NCBI RefSeq assembly: GCF_026262505.1
Contig: NC_067206.1
Coordinates: forward strand, 8,614,268-8,678,267
DNA length: 64,000 nt
Direction of reading: 5' to 3'
Source: Trichomonas vaginalis G3
Taxonomy: Eukaryota; Parabasalia; Trichomonadida; Trichomonadidae
Shown: piece after piece, positions 12,603 through 21,749 of the stretch
Layout: each line of letters begins with the position of its first letter
Numbering within the stretch: the stretch's first letter is position 1
Program-made: the position numbers and the translations under genes
Notes under the pieces: model-generated
The model's database searches: none
Seen by the model: the letters and a program-made list of their open reading frames with translations, nothing else
Told to the model about the DNA's origin: nothing

Positions 12603-13558
12603 TGTTATATACGAAAACGATAAAAACAGTTTGACAGAAAAGTGACAACTTTACGTGTCAAAAATATAAAAAGTGATATTTTATTCATCATTATCTTCTT
12701 CATAATTTATTTCATATTCTTCGTCTTACCAACAAAAGATGGGAATGTGAACAATTGCGGGCAATTTTTAGCCATTTTGGCTTGGAACTAGAGCCTGCGA
12801 GGTACATGGATAGTATCAGTACCTCACAGGCTCTAGTTCTCTATATGGCGCCGAGAAATTTTGGTGAAATGTGGTCGCATTTCACCAAAATTTTTTCGGC
12901 GCCATAGGATGAATTGGAGGGTGAGAGATATTATTTCATACAATACTACTCTCACCCTCCAATTCCCAGCCAAAATGGCTAAAAATTGCCCGCAATGTGA
13001 ACAATTGCGGGCAATTTTTAGCCATTTTGGCTTGGAACTAGAGCCTGCGAGGTACATGGATAGTATCAGTACCTCACAGGCTCTAGTTCTCTATATGGCG
13101 CCGAGAAATTTTGGTGAAATGTGGTCGCATTTCACCAAAATTTTTTCGGCGCCATAGGATGAATTGGAGGGTGAGAGATATTATTTCATACAATACTACT
13201 CTCACCCTCCAATTCCCAGCCAAAATGGCTAAAAATTGCCCGCAATGTGAACAATTGCGGGCAATTTTTAGCCATTTTGGCTTGGAACTAGAGCCTGCGA
13301 GGTACATGGATAGTATCAGTACCTCACAGGCTCTAGTTCTCTATATGGCGCCGAGAAATTTTGGTGAAATGTGGTCGCATTTCACCAAAATTTTTTCGGC
13401 GCCATAGGATGAATTGGAGGGTGAGAGATATTATTTCATACAATACTACTCTCACCCTCAATTTTAATTACTTAAACTCATTCTATTTTTTTGACATGTA
13501 AATGTCACTTTTACTGAGATCTGACACAATGTCAGATCTCTTTTTTTCGTATATAAGA
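12603..13558. mobile_element. Nested hairpin-chain element
   Basis: An inner inverted-repeat element within the Mutator-type element. Its left end reads TATATACGAAAA, then AAAAGTGACA, then TGTCAAAAA; the right end has the same blocks in inverse order. The sequence just outside the right end continues the one just outside the left end, as judged from the undisturbed 121-bp repeats, with a short ATAT-like duplication. The interior is the 250-bp hairpin array. Confidence 0.6.
12744..13461. repeat. 250-bp tandem repeats made of four long hairpins
   Basis: Nearly three identical units with exact 250-bp spacing (anchors at 12747, 12997 and 13247). Each unit consists almost wholly of inverted repeats. 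One stem of about 28 bp spans the unit boundary (GCCAAAATGGCTAAAAATTG and its inverse). The others are GAACTAGAGCCTG (13034-13089), TGGCGCCGAGAAATTTTGG (13098-13157) and GAATTGGAGGGTGAGAG (13161-13215). The 74- and 98-codon frames here are by-products of the inverted repeats. Confidence 0.93.
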
Positions 13559-13560
13559 AT

Positions 13561-14037
13561 ATAGCAATATATGTTTAAACCAACTTATATTTTGGTTGTA
13601 CACCACTTGTATGTGCCGGATACCATTGTGTCAAATTTTTTCTGAAATTAACTTTAAAAGTACTAAGTAAGATCATGAGATATAGCAATATATGTTTAAA
13701 CCAACTTATATTTTGGTTGTACACCACTTGTATGTGCCGGATACCATTGTGTCAAATTTTTTCTGAAATTAACTTTAAAAGTACTATGTAAGATCATGAG
13801 ATATAGCAATATATATTTAAACCAACTTATATTTTGGTTGTACACCACTTGTATGTGCCGGATACCATTGTGTCAAATTTTTTCTGAAATTAACTTTAAA
13901 AGTACTATGTAAGATCATGAGATATAGCAATATATGTTTAAACCAACTTATATTTTGGTTGTACACCACTTGTATGTGCCGGATACCATTGTGTCAAATT
14001 TTTTCTGAAATTAACTTTAAAAGTACTAAGTAAGATC
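13561..14037 (+). repeat. Four 121-bp tandem repeats
   Basis: Units start at about 13561, 13682, 13803 and 13924 and contain GGTTGTACACCACTTGTATG. They are almost identical. They derive from sequence spanning the start of the 118-codon frame at 12239-12595. Confidence 0.93.
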
Positions 14038-14348
14038 ATTTATTTTTGCATAATATAATGCCAATATGGTTTCTTTTGATTTTATTTCATTTATAAGCAA
14101 ATCAGATTTACCCAAAAACTCCACTCCATAAGCGTTCATTTGCTAAATTAAAAAGTGACAATGGGCTAGTCTGTCCCTTTCTCTTCAGTAATTGGTTTAA
14201 TAATGTTTATTTTTTGTTGAACATTTTCACTTTCATTTATTTCTTCCTCCTCTGTTTCATTTATTTTTAAAATCGGTTTCATTTATCATTAAATAAAAAT
14301 TAGAATATAAGTGATGAAATATATTTTTTAATTAATATTAAATCAGAA

Positions 14349-14585
14349 ATGGCTGCAGGATTCTTTAAAAAATTATGGGAAGGAATTAAGAAAGCTGCAA
14401 GTTGGGTTCATCAGAAAATAATAAAACCCATTGCAAACTTTTTGGCACCAGTAGCGAAAACGGCAGGAACTATCATAGGTGGAGTATTAGGTGCTAAAGC
14501 AGGTAATCCGGCGATGGGAGCACAAGCAGGTAACGCAGTTGGTGGAATTGCTGAAGGAATACTTAATAAAATAGGAGGTAAATAG
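14349..14585 (+). CDS. Maverick-1 small amphipathic/glycine-zipper protein
   Basis: A 78-residue protein. The N-terminus MAAGFFKKLWEGIKKAASW is a strongly amphipathic cationic helix. The C-terminal half is a Gly/Ala-rich hydrophobic stretch (about residues 38-72) with glycine-zipper spacing. This pattern fits a membrane-active minor virion component, comparable in style to adenoviral pVI or pX, but that is inference. It faces a relative (14610-14822) that shares the first ten residues. The frame is open. Confidence 0.65.
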   Translation: MAAGFFKKLWEGIKKAASWVHQKIIKPIANFLAPVAKTAGTIIGGVLGAKAGNPAMGAQAGNAVGGIAEGILNKIGGK

Positions 14586-14609
14586 TGGAAAAATAAATAA
14601 ATATTATTT

Positions 14610-14822
14610 TTATCTCAATATCGGTTGTAGTCGACGATAAACTTTATCTCCTTTATTTAATACTTCCCTTACCGGAACATTAGGTGCTATTTGTTCTGCA
14701 ACGTCACTAATTGCTTCTTTATTCTTAAATATCCAATTTGCTCCCTTCTTCATTGTTTCCCAAACTTTATGTGCTCCTCTTTTTACTTTATCCCATAACT
14801 TTTTAAAGAATCCTGCAGCCAT
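14610..14822 (-). CDS. Maverick-1 small basic protein, twin of 14349-14585
   Basis: A 70-residue basic protein that starts with the same MAAGFFKKLW as its convergent neighbour 25 bases away, then diverges into a lysine-rich sequence without the glycine zipper. Shared start and opposed orientation suggest inverted duplication of a leader segment. A minor virion or DNA-associated role is a guess. The frame is open. Confidence 0.6.
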   Translation of the reverse strand: MAAGFFKKLWDKVKRGAHKVWETMKKGANWIFKNKEAISDVAEQIAPNVPVREVLNKGDKVYRRLQPILR

Positions 14823-14873
14823 AGTTGATTATTTCATTAAAATTAAAAATTCATTTTCATCTTTTAATTTTGA

Positions 14874-14892
14874 TTTTTTTATTTCATCATAA
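14874..14892 (+). promoter_or_regulatory. T-tract plus TAAATG start motif
   Basis: A T-rich tract followed within about a dozen bases by ATAAATG, where ATG is the start of the likely capsid gene. The same arrangement precedes many other Maverick genes in the window. Confidence 0.45.
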
Positions 14893-16533
14893 ATGACGAC
14901 TAACTATTTAGTGCCAAACACTAAACCGATTAATGGAAATGTATTTCATTCATTCGAAAAGATAAATGAAATATTCGCAAAGAATGACGGTAGAAGATAT
15001 TATAGAGAACTTGAAAGTTCATGCTATGACTCTGATGCTCCATATTTTGATGATAAACAAACTCATTTAAGAATTACAAATCCGGCTCATGATGTGAACC
15101 AATTAGGTGACACATATATTAAACGCAAAGTTAAAGCAACTCTAGTTTCAAATAAAGCTTTCACATGCGATGACGCTTTTAAATGCATGCGTTTATTCGT
15201 TGGTTACAAATCATCAAATCAAAGCTTTAAACAATTAGAAGTAGAAACTGAAAGAGGTGATGCCGGTTATCTTCAGATGGATTGCGCCCGTGAATCTTTC
15301 GCATTTGCAACATATAAACCAAAATCAGAAAGGAAAGTTAAAAAGTTTGTTCATTCGTTATATAATAATGTTCAAAAATATGATAACTCAGTATGTGGTA
15401 AATATATTGACCCTTCAGAAGTTTTCAAGAAAGCAAATGAAGAAGTTGATGTCACTTTTGATATGATTATTCCGGTAAATGATTTGTTAGCATTTCAGGC
15501 GTTCGATGATTATCCTAAATCATTTGGTGAAATCATTCTTAAATATTATGTTTTCAAGGATACTTTAGTATTTTGTCAGGTTGACCCGTTAAGAGTTGCT
15601 GATTTACAAAATTACGTTTATGAAAAGATAACTGATGTAAATTATGAAAAGATTATGAATCATGTTTATAAATATGATCGCAAATTCCAACAAATCGGAC
15701 TTCCTGCCAAATTAATTACAAGCTTAGCTGCTACATCTGCTGACGCAAAAGTTGATAACGTTATTATTTCATGCACAAAGATGGAAGTTTTAGAGGATAA
15801 ATGCATTACACCAGGATACGGTTTAATTGAAGAATCAGTTAAAGCAATACCACGTTTATTCAGTAAGGAAGATCCATTCATGATTCCAGCTCAACATATT
15901 GACGTTCGTTCACTAAATGGAGGTTGCATCACTCCTGAAGGTATCAGTTCTGATTTCTCATACGCTCTTCATAATGTTACAGATGTTGTGTTAACATTTC
16001 CGAAGAATGCAATGCAAAGAACAGTTTTAGAAAATCCAATGCTTCGAGGTCTTCAGGTCACTATAGATTCCAGAAACTTCCCCGATCAAGCGATGACCAC
16101 AGTGGGTGACATATTCTTTACACGTATGCTTCAAGCTTCTGATTTAGATGGAGTGAATGAATGCACAGAAGAATACGAGGACTCATTAACTAGACCACTG
16201 AATGATGATAATGGCACACCATTAGCTAGAACATGGAAAGACCAAACTTCATTCTTATGCACTATTCCAGTTCAACGTGATGGAGCGGGTATATTCTTTG
16301 ATGGATTAGAAACTTTCAACTCACAAGTTACAGTACAAGTGAAAGCTTATCCAATCATTCAGGGTGTAAATGACACTTACTGTTCAAAGGTGACAAATCC
16401 TCCTCAGGTTTGGTTTACTAGGACTACGTATTGGACATGGACACCGGATGAAGGTTTGAAATATCATCCAACAGGTACACCACCACAGTATAGAAGTTCA
16501 TATGATGAAATATTGATGAATAGAAATGTTTAA
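14893..16533 (+). CDS. Maverick-1 likely major capsid protein
   Basis: A 546-residue open frame starting MTTNYLVPNTKPINGNVF, the longest gene of the structural block and directly upstream of the packaging ATPase. Size (Polinton double-jelly-roll capsids run about 500-650 residues), position and a beta-rich sequence with no enzymatic motif support major capsid protein; I see no diagnostic short motif. The alternative is another abundant virion protein. Part of a fossil Maverick, though this frame looks whole. Confidence 0.6.
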   Translation: MTTNYLVPNTKPINGNVFHSFEKINEIFAKNDGRRYYRELESSCYDSDAPYFDDKQTHLRITNPAHDVNQLGDTYIKRKVKATLVSNKAFTCDDAFKCMRLFVGYKSSNQSFKQLEVETERGDAGYLQMDCARESFAFATYKPKSERKVKKFVHSLYNNVQKYDNSVCGKYIDPSEVFKKANEEVDVTFDMIIPVNDLLAFQAFDDYPKSFGEIILKYYVFKDTLVFCQVDPLRVADLQNYVYEKITDVNYEKIMNHVYKYDRKFQQIGLPAKLITSLAATSADAKVDNVIISCTKMEVLEDKCITPGYGLIEESVKAIPRLFSKEDPFMIPAQHIDVRSLNGGCITPEGISSDFSYALHNVTDVVLTFPKNAMQRTVLENPMLRGLQVTIDSRNFPDQAMTTVGDIFFTRMLQASDLDGVNECTEEYEDSLTRPLNDDNGTPLARTWKDQTSFLCTIPVQRDGAGIFFDGLETFNSQVTVQVKAYPIIQGVNDTYCSKVTNPPQVWFTRTTYWTWTPDEGLKYHPTGTPPQYRSSYDEILMNRNV

Positions 16534-16557
16534 AATTATAAATTTATTTTTGATTAA

Positions 16558-17373
16558 ATGGATTTCAATTCTGAAGAATTAGCGGGAGTATATAATACAT
16601 ACGTAGATGATATGATTAATGAAGCATTGAGTGATAATAAAAATGCTCTATCTAAGGAAAAATTAATGAAAATTCCATATTCTGAATGTTACTTAAATTC
16701 AATCACTGCAGCAATTGGTAAACAAAATAAAGGTAAAACATTAACGATATTAAAACAAATTATCATTATTGCTAACACTTCACCTTATTCTCATGTGTTA
16801 ATTTATATCAACCGTTCAGGTTCACCTTCTGATGATACATTTGAATCTTTAAAGCATTTAATCAAAATTCCAATTATTTATTTATCACAAGAAGAAGCGG
16901 AAGATTATTTGAAAAACTTTTTAATGTATAAAGAATTATATAATACAATCAAGAAGCAAGGATTAGAGGATAAAATTATTGATAAACAACGGGATGAATT
17001 ATTTGAAACACTTTCTATTTCAAATTTTGATAGAGAATTTTTGCATTCACTAATTTTTCTAGATGATGCCGTGAAATCAAAACTAATAACTAATGAGAAA
17101 TCATATTTTAATCAATTATTAACTCAATGTCGACACATTCAGTGTTCATTCTTTATGGCTGTTCAATACTTTAAAGCATTAAGCACAAACATTAAATCAA
17201 ACCTGTCCACACTTTTCATTTTCAGTGGGTTTAGTCGTCAACAGTTGAACGTTATGCTTTATCAAGTGAATTTACCAATGAGCATTAATGAACTTTACAC
17301 ACAATATCAACAATTAGGAGAACATGGAAAAATAATAGTTGATTTAAATAAAGGTTCCATTAAATTCGAATAA
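16558..17373 (+). CDS. Maverick-1 packaging ATPase (A32/FtsK-HerA type)
   Basis: A 271-residue P-loop ATPase. Walker A is GKQNKGKT at about residues 53-60, and Walker B is LIFLDDA at about 165-171, preceded and followed by hydrophobic strands. Size and motif spacing match the A32-like genome-packaging ATPases found in Mavericks and large DNA viruses. It follows the capsid gene by 24 bases, the usual neighbourhood. The frame looks whole. Confidence 0.82.
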   Translation: MDFNSEELAGVYNTYVDDMINEALSDNKNALSKEKLMKIPYSECYLNSITAAIGKQNKGKTLTILKQIIIIANTSPYSHVLIYINRSGSPSDDTFESLKHLIKIPIIYLSQEEAEDYLKNFLMYKELYNTIKKQGLEDKIIDKQRDELFETLSISNFDREFLHSLIFLDDAVKSKLITNEKSYFNQLLTQCRHIQCSFFMAVQYFKALSTNIKSNLSTLFIFSGFSRQQLNVMLYQVNLPMSINELYTQYQQLGEHGKIIVDLNKGSIKFE

Positions 17374-17413
17374 CTTTTTATAATTAATTTTTATTTTTTA
17401 TTTATAATTAAAC

Positions 17414-17560
17414 ATGACAGAAATTGCAAATCTTCTACAGGTTCCATTAAAACAAGGAACAAACAAAAAGGGTGCATATAATAGAACTATGAAAGTTCCA
17501 GACGGAATGAAAGAATTAGTCCACATTGTTGCCGGTCTTCAAAAGATGTTAAACAAATGA
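17414..17560 (+). CDS. Maverick-1 small protein (48 aa)
   Basis: A short open frame starting [20 protein letters not shown]. Its stop overlaps the start of the next gene in an ATGA arrangement (17557-17560), which supports it as a real coding unit. It is basic and has no known domain. It could be part of a longer product made with the downstream frame, or a separate small protein. Confidence 0.5.
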   Translation: MTEIANLLQVPLKQGTNKKGAYNRTMKVPDGMKELVHIVAGLQKMLNK

Positions 17561-18312
17561 GAAACGTTTTAACATTACCAGAAGCTCAAGCATATGCCAA
17601 ACGTCATGGACCAAATTGGGAAGCACATGAAGCAGACATTACAGGACCAAATGGAAAACCTGATGGTATAAATGAAGTCTTTGTTACTGATGGTCAAGGA
17701 AATATTAAAGTCATAAATGGGTATAAATTAACAATGACGGATTATCCTAAACGTAAAGCATATAATGAATGTTATCCTATACAATTTGATGAAAATGGAA
17801 AAGCTGTTAAACAATACATTGGAGAAGGTGAAAATGGTTCAATATATTCATACCATCTTATTCCATATTCTTATTTCAATGAAAAATTAAATGCTGTTGA
17901 AGAGGGACCGGATGGATTACCACGATATGTTAATCAGTTTGATGGTCAATATGCAAATTTGAGACCTGAAATTCCAGCTAAGAAATTCTTTAAAGTTGCT
18001 TTATTCGATCCAGTGTTCAATGAACAGAAAGAAGCAATGAAAGCAGAATTTAAACCAATTCAAGTGGCAAGAATTTCTTCATCTTCACTTTCAGAAGCGT
18101 TCAAGGAATTGATAAAGAAACCACTTTATTCTCAACAAGGTTATAACTTTGATTTAATTAAAGAAAGTGATAGACGTAAATTAGAAAAATCAGATGGTTT
18201 TAAGAATGCATGTAATGAAATGATTAAAGATATTGTAAATGATAAAATAAGACTGGAAGAAACTCAAAGCAATATCAATAACATAATTGGTGCAGTTACA
18301 AAGAAAGTATAA
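17557..18312 (+). CDS. Maverick-1 unknown protein (251 aa)
   Basis: An open frame of 251 residues starting [20 protein letters not shown]. The first 100 residues are rich in Gly, Asn and aromatic residues; the C-terminal 80 are lysine- and glutamate-rich and helical. No family is recognised. Its place among virion genes suggests a structural or core role. The ATG overlaps the stop of the preceding small gene. Confidence 0.55.
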   Translation: MRNVLTLPEAQAYAKRHGPNWEAHEADITGPNGKPDGINEVFVTDGQGNIKVINGYKLTMTDYPKRKAYNECYPIQFDENGKAVKQYIGEGENGSIYSYHLIPYSYFNEKLNAVEEGPDGLPRYVNQFDGQYANLRPEIPAKKFFKVALFDPVFNEQKEAMKAEFKPIQVARISSSSLSEAFKELIKKPLYSQQGYNFDLIKESDRRKLEKSDGFKNACNEMIKDIVNDKIRLEETQSNINNIIGAVTKKV

Positions 18313-18396
18313 GCAAACAAGGATGAACCTTGGGATATTACCGTAACAACTAAATAAAACTTTAAATATATTTTTCTTTTTTTTATTCGATTATAA

Positions 18397-19095
18397 ATGA
18401 GAAGACGTTTCACTAGTCAAAAGAACACAAACGCAAAAGCAGAGATTACGGTTGGTTATAACGTAAATGATGATAAATCACGAATTATTCAAAATGTTAA
18501 AGTTAATGTAAGTCCTGAATTAACAAGGTCAGCAACTCAACCAAATTTATTAACTCGTGACTTACCAAAGAAAGAAGAGGAGCAAAATAAAGAAGATGGA
18601 GACCCAATCATTTTATCTGAACCCGGTAAAGAACCTGTTGAAATTCCCACTTATCCAACATACCCCCCACCACTTTCATCAAACATCGAGAACCCAGGAA
18701 TCTACGATTCCAGTCGCAATGCGCCATATAAAATAGACATTAATTCTGAATTAATGAAAATATATCGCGATATCATAACTGATAATTATGATTCAATAAT
18801 AAATTTAATTGACCAATCCGGTTTAATTATTTTACCTTATGAATCATTAATTCACATTATCGCCATTCTTTGTGATGTTCAAGATTCAGACGTTAAGATT
18901 CAATTTTTCATAGATGATGAGGTTTCATGCTGCGGAACGGTTGCAAAAATAAATCCTATAAAGGATATTAGCACAATTAAGATATCAAAGAACAGAACAA
19001 CAACTGAACTTCATTTAACATATAATGATATTTATAATAAAATAGTTGATGAATATAAAATATCACTTGAAAAATTCTTTGTTAAGGCTATTTAA
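18397..19095 (+). CDS. Maverick-1 unknown protein (232 aa)
   Basis: An open frame starting MRRRFTSQKNTNAKAEITVG. It has a basic N-terminus, a charged and proline-rich linker (about residues 60-100), then a compact C-terminal domain with a Cys-Cys pair. No family is recognised. Its stop overlaps that of the opposing gene in a TTAA tetramer (19092-19095). A virion protein is likely from context only. Confidence 0.55.
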   Translation: MRRRFTSQKNTNAKAEITVGYNVNDDKSRIIQNVKVNVSPELTRSATQPNLLTRDLPKKEEEQNKEDGDPIILSEPGKEPVEIPTYPTYPPPLSSNIENPGIYDSSRNAPYKIDINSELMKIYRDIITDNYDSIINLIDQSGLIILPYESLIHIIAILCDVQDSDVKIQFFIDDEVSCCGTVAKINPIKDISTIKISKNRTTTELHLTYNDIYNKIVDEYKISLEKFFVKAI

Positions 19096-19571
19096 TATTC
19101 AAGCATTAACATTATCGAATAATAATCCTTTGAATCATAATCAATAATAATTGACCTTTCACCAGTTTCTATCGTTTGTTTTATTTCTTTTTGTTCCCCA
19201 CTATCTGGATCGGTCATTGTAATTGTTTTTGTTATAGTATCAGCTTTATCTTTAACTTCAATCTTTTTTCCATCGGGATATTTAAACCAAAATTCCAAAA
19301 ATTCGATATTGTCAATCTGTTCATATTTTAATCTATCAATTACATTTTTAATACCATCTGAAAATCTTATGAAATGGTCATTATATGGGTTTGATTGAAC
19401 TAAATTTGAATGAAGTGAAATATAACCCGATGATGAATATGACATCGACTCATATTTTCTGAAAACACTAAAATTTATAACATGAATGAATTTCTTATTC
19501 GTTGAATTTATGAATTCTTGAGGTAATCTTATTCTAGTTTTATTTATCACTGGAAAATAACGCTTTACCAT
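19092..19571 (-). CDS. Maverick-1 unknown protein (159 aa)
   Basis: A minus-strand open frame starting MVKRYFPVINKTRIRLPQEF. It is predicted mostly beta, with alternating hydrophobic residues and a charged linker before a C-terminal strand-rich part. It could be a small jelly-roll or cement protein, but no family is recognised. It converges on the preceding gene with a four-base stop overlap and is divergent from the next gene, 21 bases away. Confidence 0.5.
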   Translation of the reverse strand: MVKRYFPVINKTRIRLPQEFINSTNKKFIHVINFSVFRKYESMSYSSSGYISLHSNLVQSNPYNDHFIRFSDGIKNVIDRLKYEQIDNIEFLEFWFKYPDGKKIEVKDKADTITKTITMTDPDSGEQKEIKQTIETGERSIIIDYDSKDYYSIMLMLEY

Positions 19572-19592
19572 ATTTTTAATCGTAATAAAAAA

Positions 19593-20303
19593 ATGTCAAT
19601 TATCAATATTATTTCGAATAATAACTGTGAATTAAATTTAACAGTTAGTGGAATTTATAATGTTACTCTCGTTTCTGTGAGTGGTAAATTTAATCCCATT
19701 CTTTTAGACCCTTCAGATTATATATCATTTATTAAAGATGACCATGAAAAAACGTATAATATGTATATAAATAATGTAATAGTGAAATGGGATATTAACA
19801 CAATTTTAAGTTATTTAAATGAATCATTTATCGTATGGTATGAAGAAAATTTTAAATCAAAACCTGATAAACTTTTTGAACTTGATGAAATAAATAACCT
19901 TATTAAATTTCCGCTGAAAATTAAATTTTGTACTCCTCGTTTTCGTTCATTGTTGGGGATATTAAATTTTGAAAAAGATGTTGGGGATGTTTTGTATTCT
20001 GACACTGGTTCCAATTTCATTTTAATCAAATGTGATAAAGTTAATACCCCAATGAGATTTTCACACCAAACATTAGACCCTAACTCTTACCCATCAATTC
20101 AAAACATTTTATCCATCAACTTAAACACATTTTCTTTATCATATCCGTTTCAATTATCCGGGAATTCATTTATTCTTCATTCAAAAGATTTATCAAATAT
20201 TAAATTTAGAATAACTGACCTATTTGATTGTGATTTAGAATTCATGAATGAGATATTATGGCAATTTCAAATAGAAAAAATAGCTGATGAGATAACGGAT
20301 TAA
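19593..20303 (+). CDS. Maverick-1 possible minor capsid protein
   Basis: A 236-residue open frame starting MSIINIISNNNCELNLTVSG. The sequence is rich in beta-strand-like patterns without catalytic motifs. Size and location are compatible with the single-jelly-roll penton (minor capsid) protein that Mavericks carry, but this is positional inference. The frame looks whole. Confidence 0.42.
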   Translation: MSIINIISNNNCELNLTVSGIYNVTLVSVSGKFNPILLDPSDYISFIKDDHEKTYNMYINNVIVKWDINTILSYLNESFIVWYEENFKSKPDKLFELDEINNLIKFPLKIKFCTPRFRSLLGILNFEKDVGDVLYSDTGSNFILIKCDKVNTPMRFSHQTLDPNSYPSIQNILSINLNTFSLSYPFQLSGNSFILHSKDLSNIKFRITDLFDCDLEFMNEILWQFQIEKIADEITD

Positions 20304-20327
20304 ATATTTATTTTTAAATCATAATAA

Positions 20328-21617
20328 ATGATTAAACAACAGCAACCACAACAACTTAAGGCACAAAGCACCCAGGTCCCTCAGACCATTACATACGCCA
20401 TATATGCATATAATTCAAAGACGGCAGAACAAACGCAAAGGTTGAAATATGGAGATTTGGAGATAGTATTGAAAAATGAACATTTCGAATTCGTTTGCAA
20501 AGGTGGTGCAGTGATATCAAATATAAAAGAAATTTTATTTATGAATTCTAAAATTAAAGGTATAACGGATGATATAACATCAATTCCACCAGAAGAACAG
20601 AGATATTACGCATTAAATGCATTTCCTAAAGTTTTGAAGATTGGAAGATTTAATTTAAATGAGGAATTCATAGAAGGTTTCCTAAATGACATAATGAAGA
20701 AAGCAGATAAGGGATGGGTGGCTAGTGTGTTAGTGAAGAAGGCGGATAAGGAATATGTGGATGAAAAAGATAACGAAATGAAAGAAAGGGTTGACTGGTA
20801 CCATGAATGGACATCGAAGATTTTAAAAACTAAAGCTGATACAGGGTGGGTTTCAGGATGTTTAGACCTTAAAGCGGATAAAACATATGTTAACGATGAG
20901 TTAGAGAAGAAAGCAAATAAGACTCATACACATACAAGTTTTACAACTGTTGCTATAGAAAGTATTGAAGGAACGGTTGAAGAAACTGGTGGGGATGTAT
21001 TATATTGTAAACCTCCTAACTTTCCACAAGGTTTAACATCGGATGACGACATAACGACGATGAGAAACATTAGATGTAAAGATGTTTATGTCATGAAGGA
21101 TGAACATAATATTAAATTCACTGCTCAAGATTTATATGAGAAGAAAGCAGACAAAACAGAGCTTCAAACATTAAAGACGGAAATACTTCAAACATTATAT
21201 CCTATAGGCTCTATTTATACGTCAATGAACTCTACCAGACCAGAAGTAGTACTTGGTTTTGGAACTTGGACTCAAATAGTTGACAGGTTTTTGTATTGTG
21301 CAAACTCTTCAAAGGAAACAGGTGGAAGTAAAACGATTTCAGGTGAAAACTTACCTGCACATAGTCACTACATAGATTTAAGTACATCTCAAGCAGGTTG
21401 GCATAAGCATAGATATTGGGATTGGTCAGCAATGATAAAAGGTAAAGGATATGATGTTAAAGACGACGTTAAGTTTGCTATAAATTGTTTCTGGAGTAAC
21501 ACTGAGGGAGGAGGAAACCATATACATAATGTTTCAGGATATACACAAACAACGGGACAAAGTAAAGAATACATGCCACCATTTATGACTGTATTCACAT
21601 GGTATAGAGTTCAATGA
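20328..21617 (+). CDS. Maverick-1 fibre-like protein with phage tail-collar domain
   Basis: A 429-residue open frame. The C-terminal third (from about residue 289) has the pattern of phage tail-collar and short tail-fibre proteins: YPIGSIYTSMNSTRP, then FGTWTQIVDRFLY, then GGSKTISGENLPAHSH, ending with YMPPFMTVFTWYRVQ. Residues about 125-205 carry repeated ADK..YVD/ADKGWV units like trimeric fibre shafts. A receptor-binding spike is the natural inference. A 13-bp palindrome (20375-20387) lies in frame near the N-terminus. The frame looks whole. Confidence 0.7.
   Translation: MIKQQQPQQLKAQSTQVPQTITYAIYAYNSKTAEQTQRLKYGDLEIVLKNEHFEFVCKGGAVISNIKEILFMNSKIKGITDDITSIPPEEQRYYALNAFPKVLKIGRFNLNEEFIEGFLNDIMKKADKGWVASVLVKKADKEYVDEKDNEMKERVDWYHEWTSKILKTKADTGWVSGCLDLKADKTYVNDELEKKANKTHTHTSFTTVAIESIEGTVEETGGDVLYCKPPNFPQGLTSDDDITTMRNIRCKDVYVMKDEHNIKFTAQDLYEKKADKTELQTLKTEILQTLYPIGSIYTSMNSTRPEVVLGFGTWTQIVDRFLYCANSSKETGGSKTISGENLPAHSHYIDLSTSQAGWHKHRYWDWSAMIKGKGYDVKDDVKFAINCFWSNTEGGGNHIHNVSGYTQTTGQSKEYMPPFMTVFTWYRVQ
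20375..20387. repeat. 13-bp palindrome inside fibre-like gene
   Basis: GGTCCCTCAGACC, a 4-5-4 stem-loop, GC-rich against its surroundings. Confidence 0.55.
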
Positions 21618-21712
21618 ATGAACTAAATATATTTTATGTCTGTAATTAATTAGGTAATGAAGTAATGGATGAACTGCAGAAATAAATGTTTACGTTAATG
21701 TTTACGTTAAGT

Positions 21713-21740
21713 GACTCAAAGAGTCCGGAGACAAAGTCTC
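21713..21740. repeat. Two 13-bp palindromes in intergenic DNA
   Basis: GACTCAAAGAGTC (21713-21725) and GAGACAAAGTCTC (21728-21740), both perfect 5-3-5 stem-loops separated by two bases, just after the fibre-like gene. They could act as a transcript-end hairpin, but the same class occurs inside coding sequence. Confidence 0.8.
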
Positions 21741-21749
21741 ATGTTTTAG

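Larger units (their letters stand above)
12023..14183. mobile_element. Mutator-type non-autonomous element (2.16 kb)
   Basis: The ends are inverted repeats of about 34 bases. The left end begins GAGTGGGGGACAAACTCGCC and continues into TTGTCACTTTTT; the right end is its imperfect inverse. The 9-bp direct repeat TTCAGTAAT flanks it (12014-12022 and 14184-14192), the length expected of Mutator-like elements. No transposase is encoded. The interior has a 118-codon open frame, a nested element with three 250-bp hairpin units, and four 121-bp repeats. Its termini resemble those of the element at 44491-45966, so both were probably moved by the same transposase. Confidence 0.88.
11834..14282 (-). pseudogene. 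Maverick-1 minus-strand gene split by an insertion
   Basis: Coding sequence reads on the minus strand from an ATG at 14282 and resumes on the far side of the Mutator-type element, ending at about 11834. The insertion (12023-14183) with its 9-bp duplication lies inside the gene. The upstream part is rich in glutamate and isoleucine. I do not recognise a family. The gene is broken by the insertion, which must be younger than the Maverick. Confidence 0.6.

Noticed and set aside
12833-13407. 74- and 98-codon frames in the 250-bp repeats
   Set aside because: They are created by the inverted repeats and recur identically with each unit; no protein-like features.
20328-21617. Bacterial prophage or contamination, because of the tail-collar domain
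   Set aside because: The gene lies between Maverick genes in an element with Maverick ends and a target duplication, next to host eukaryotic genes, with matching base composition.
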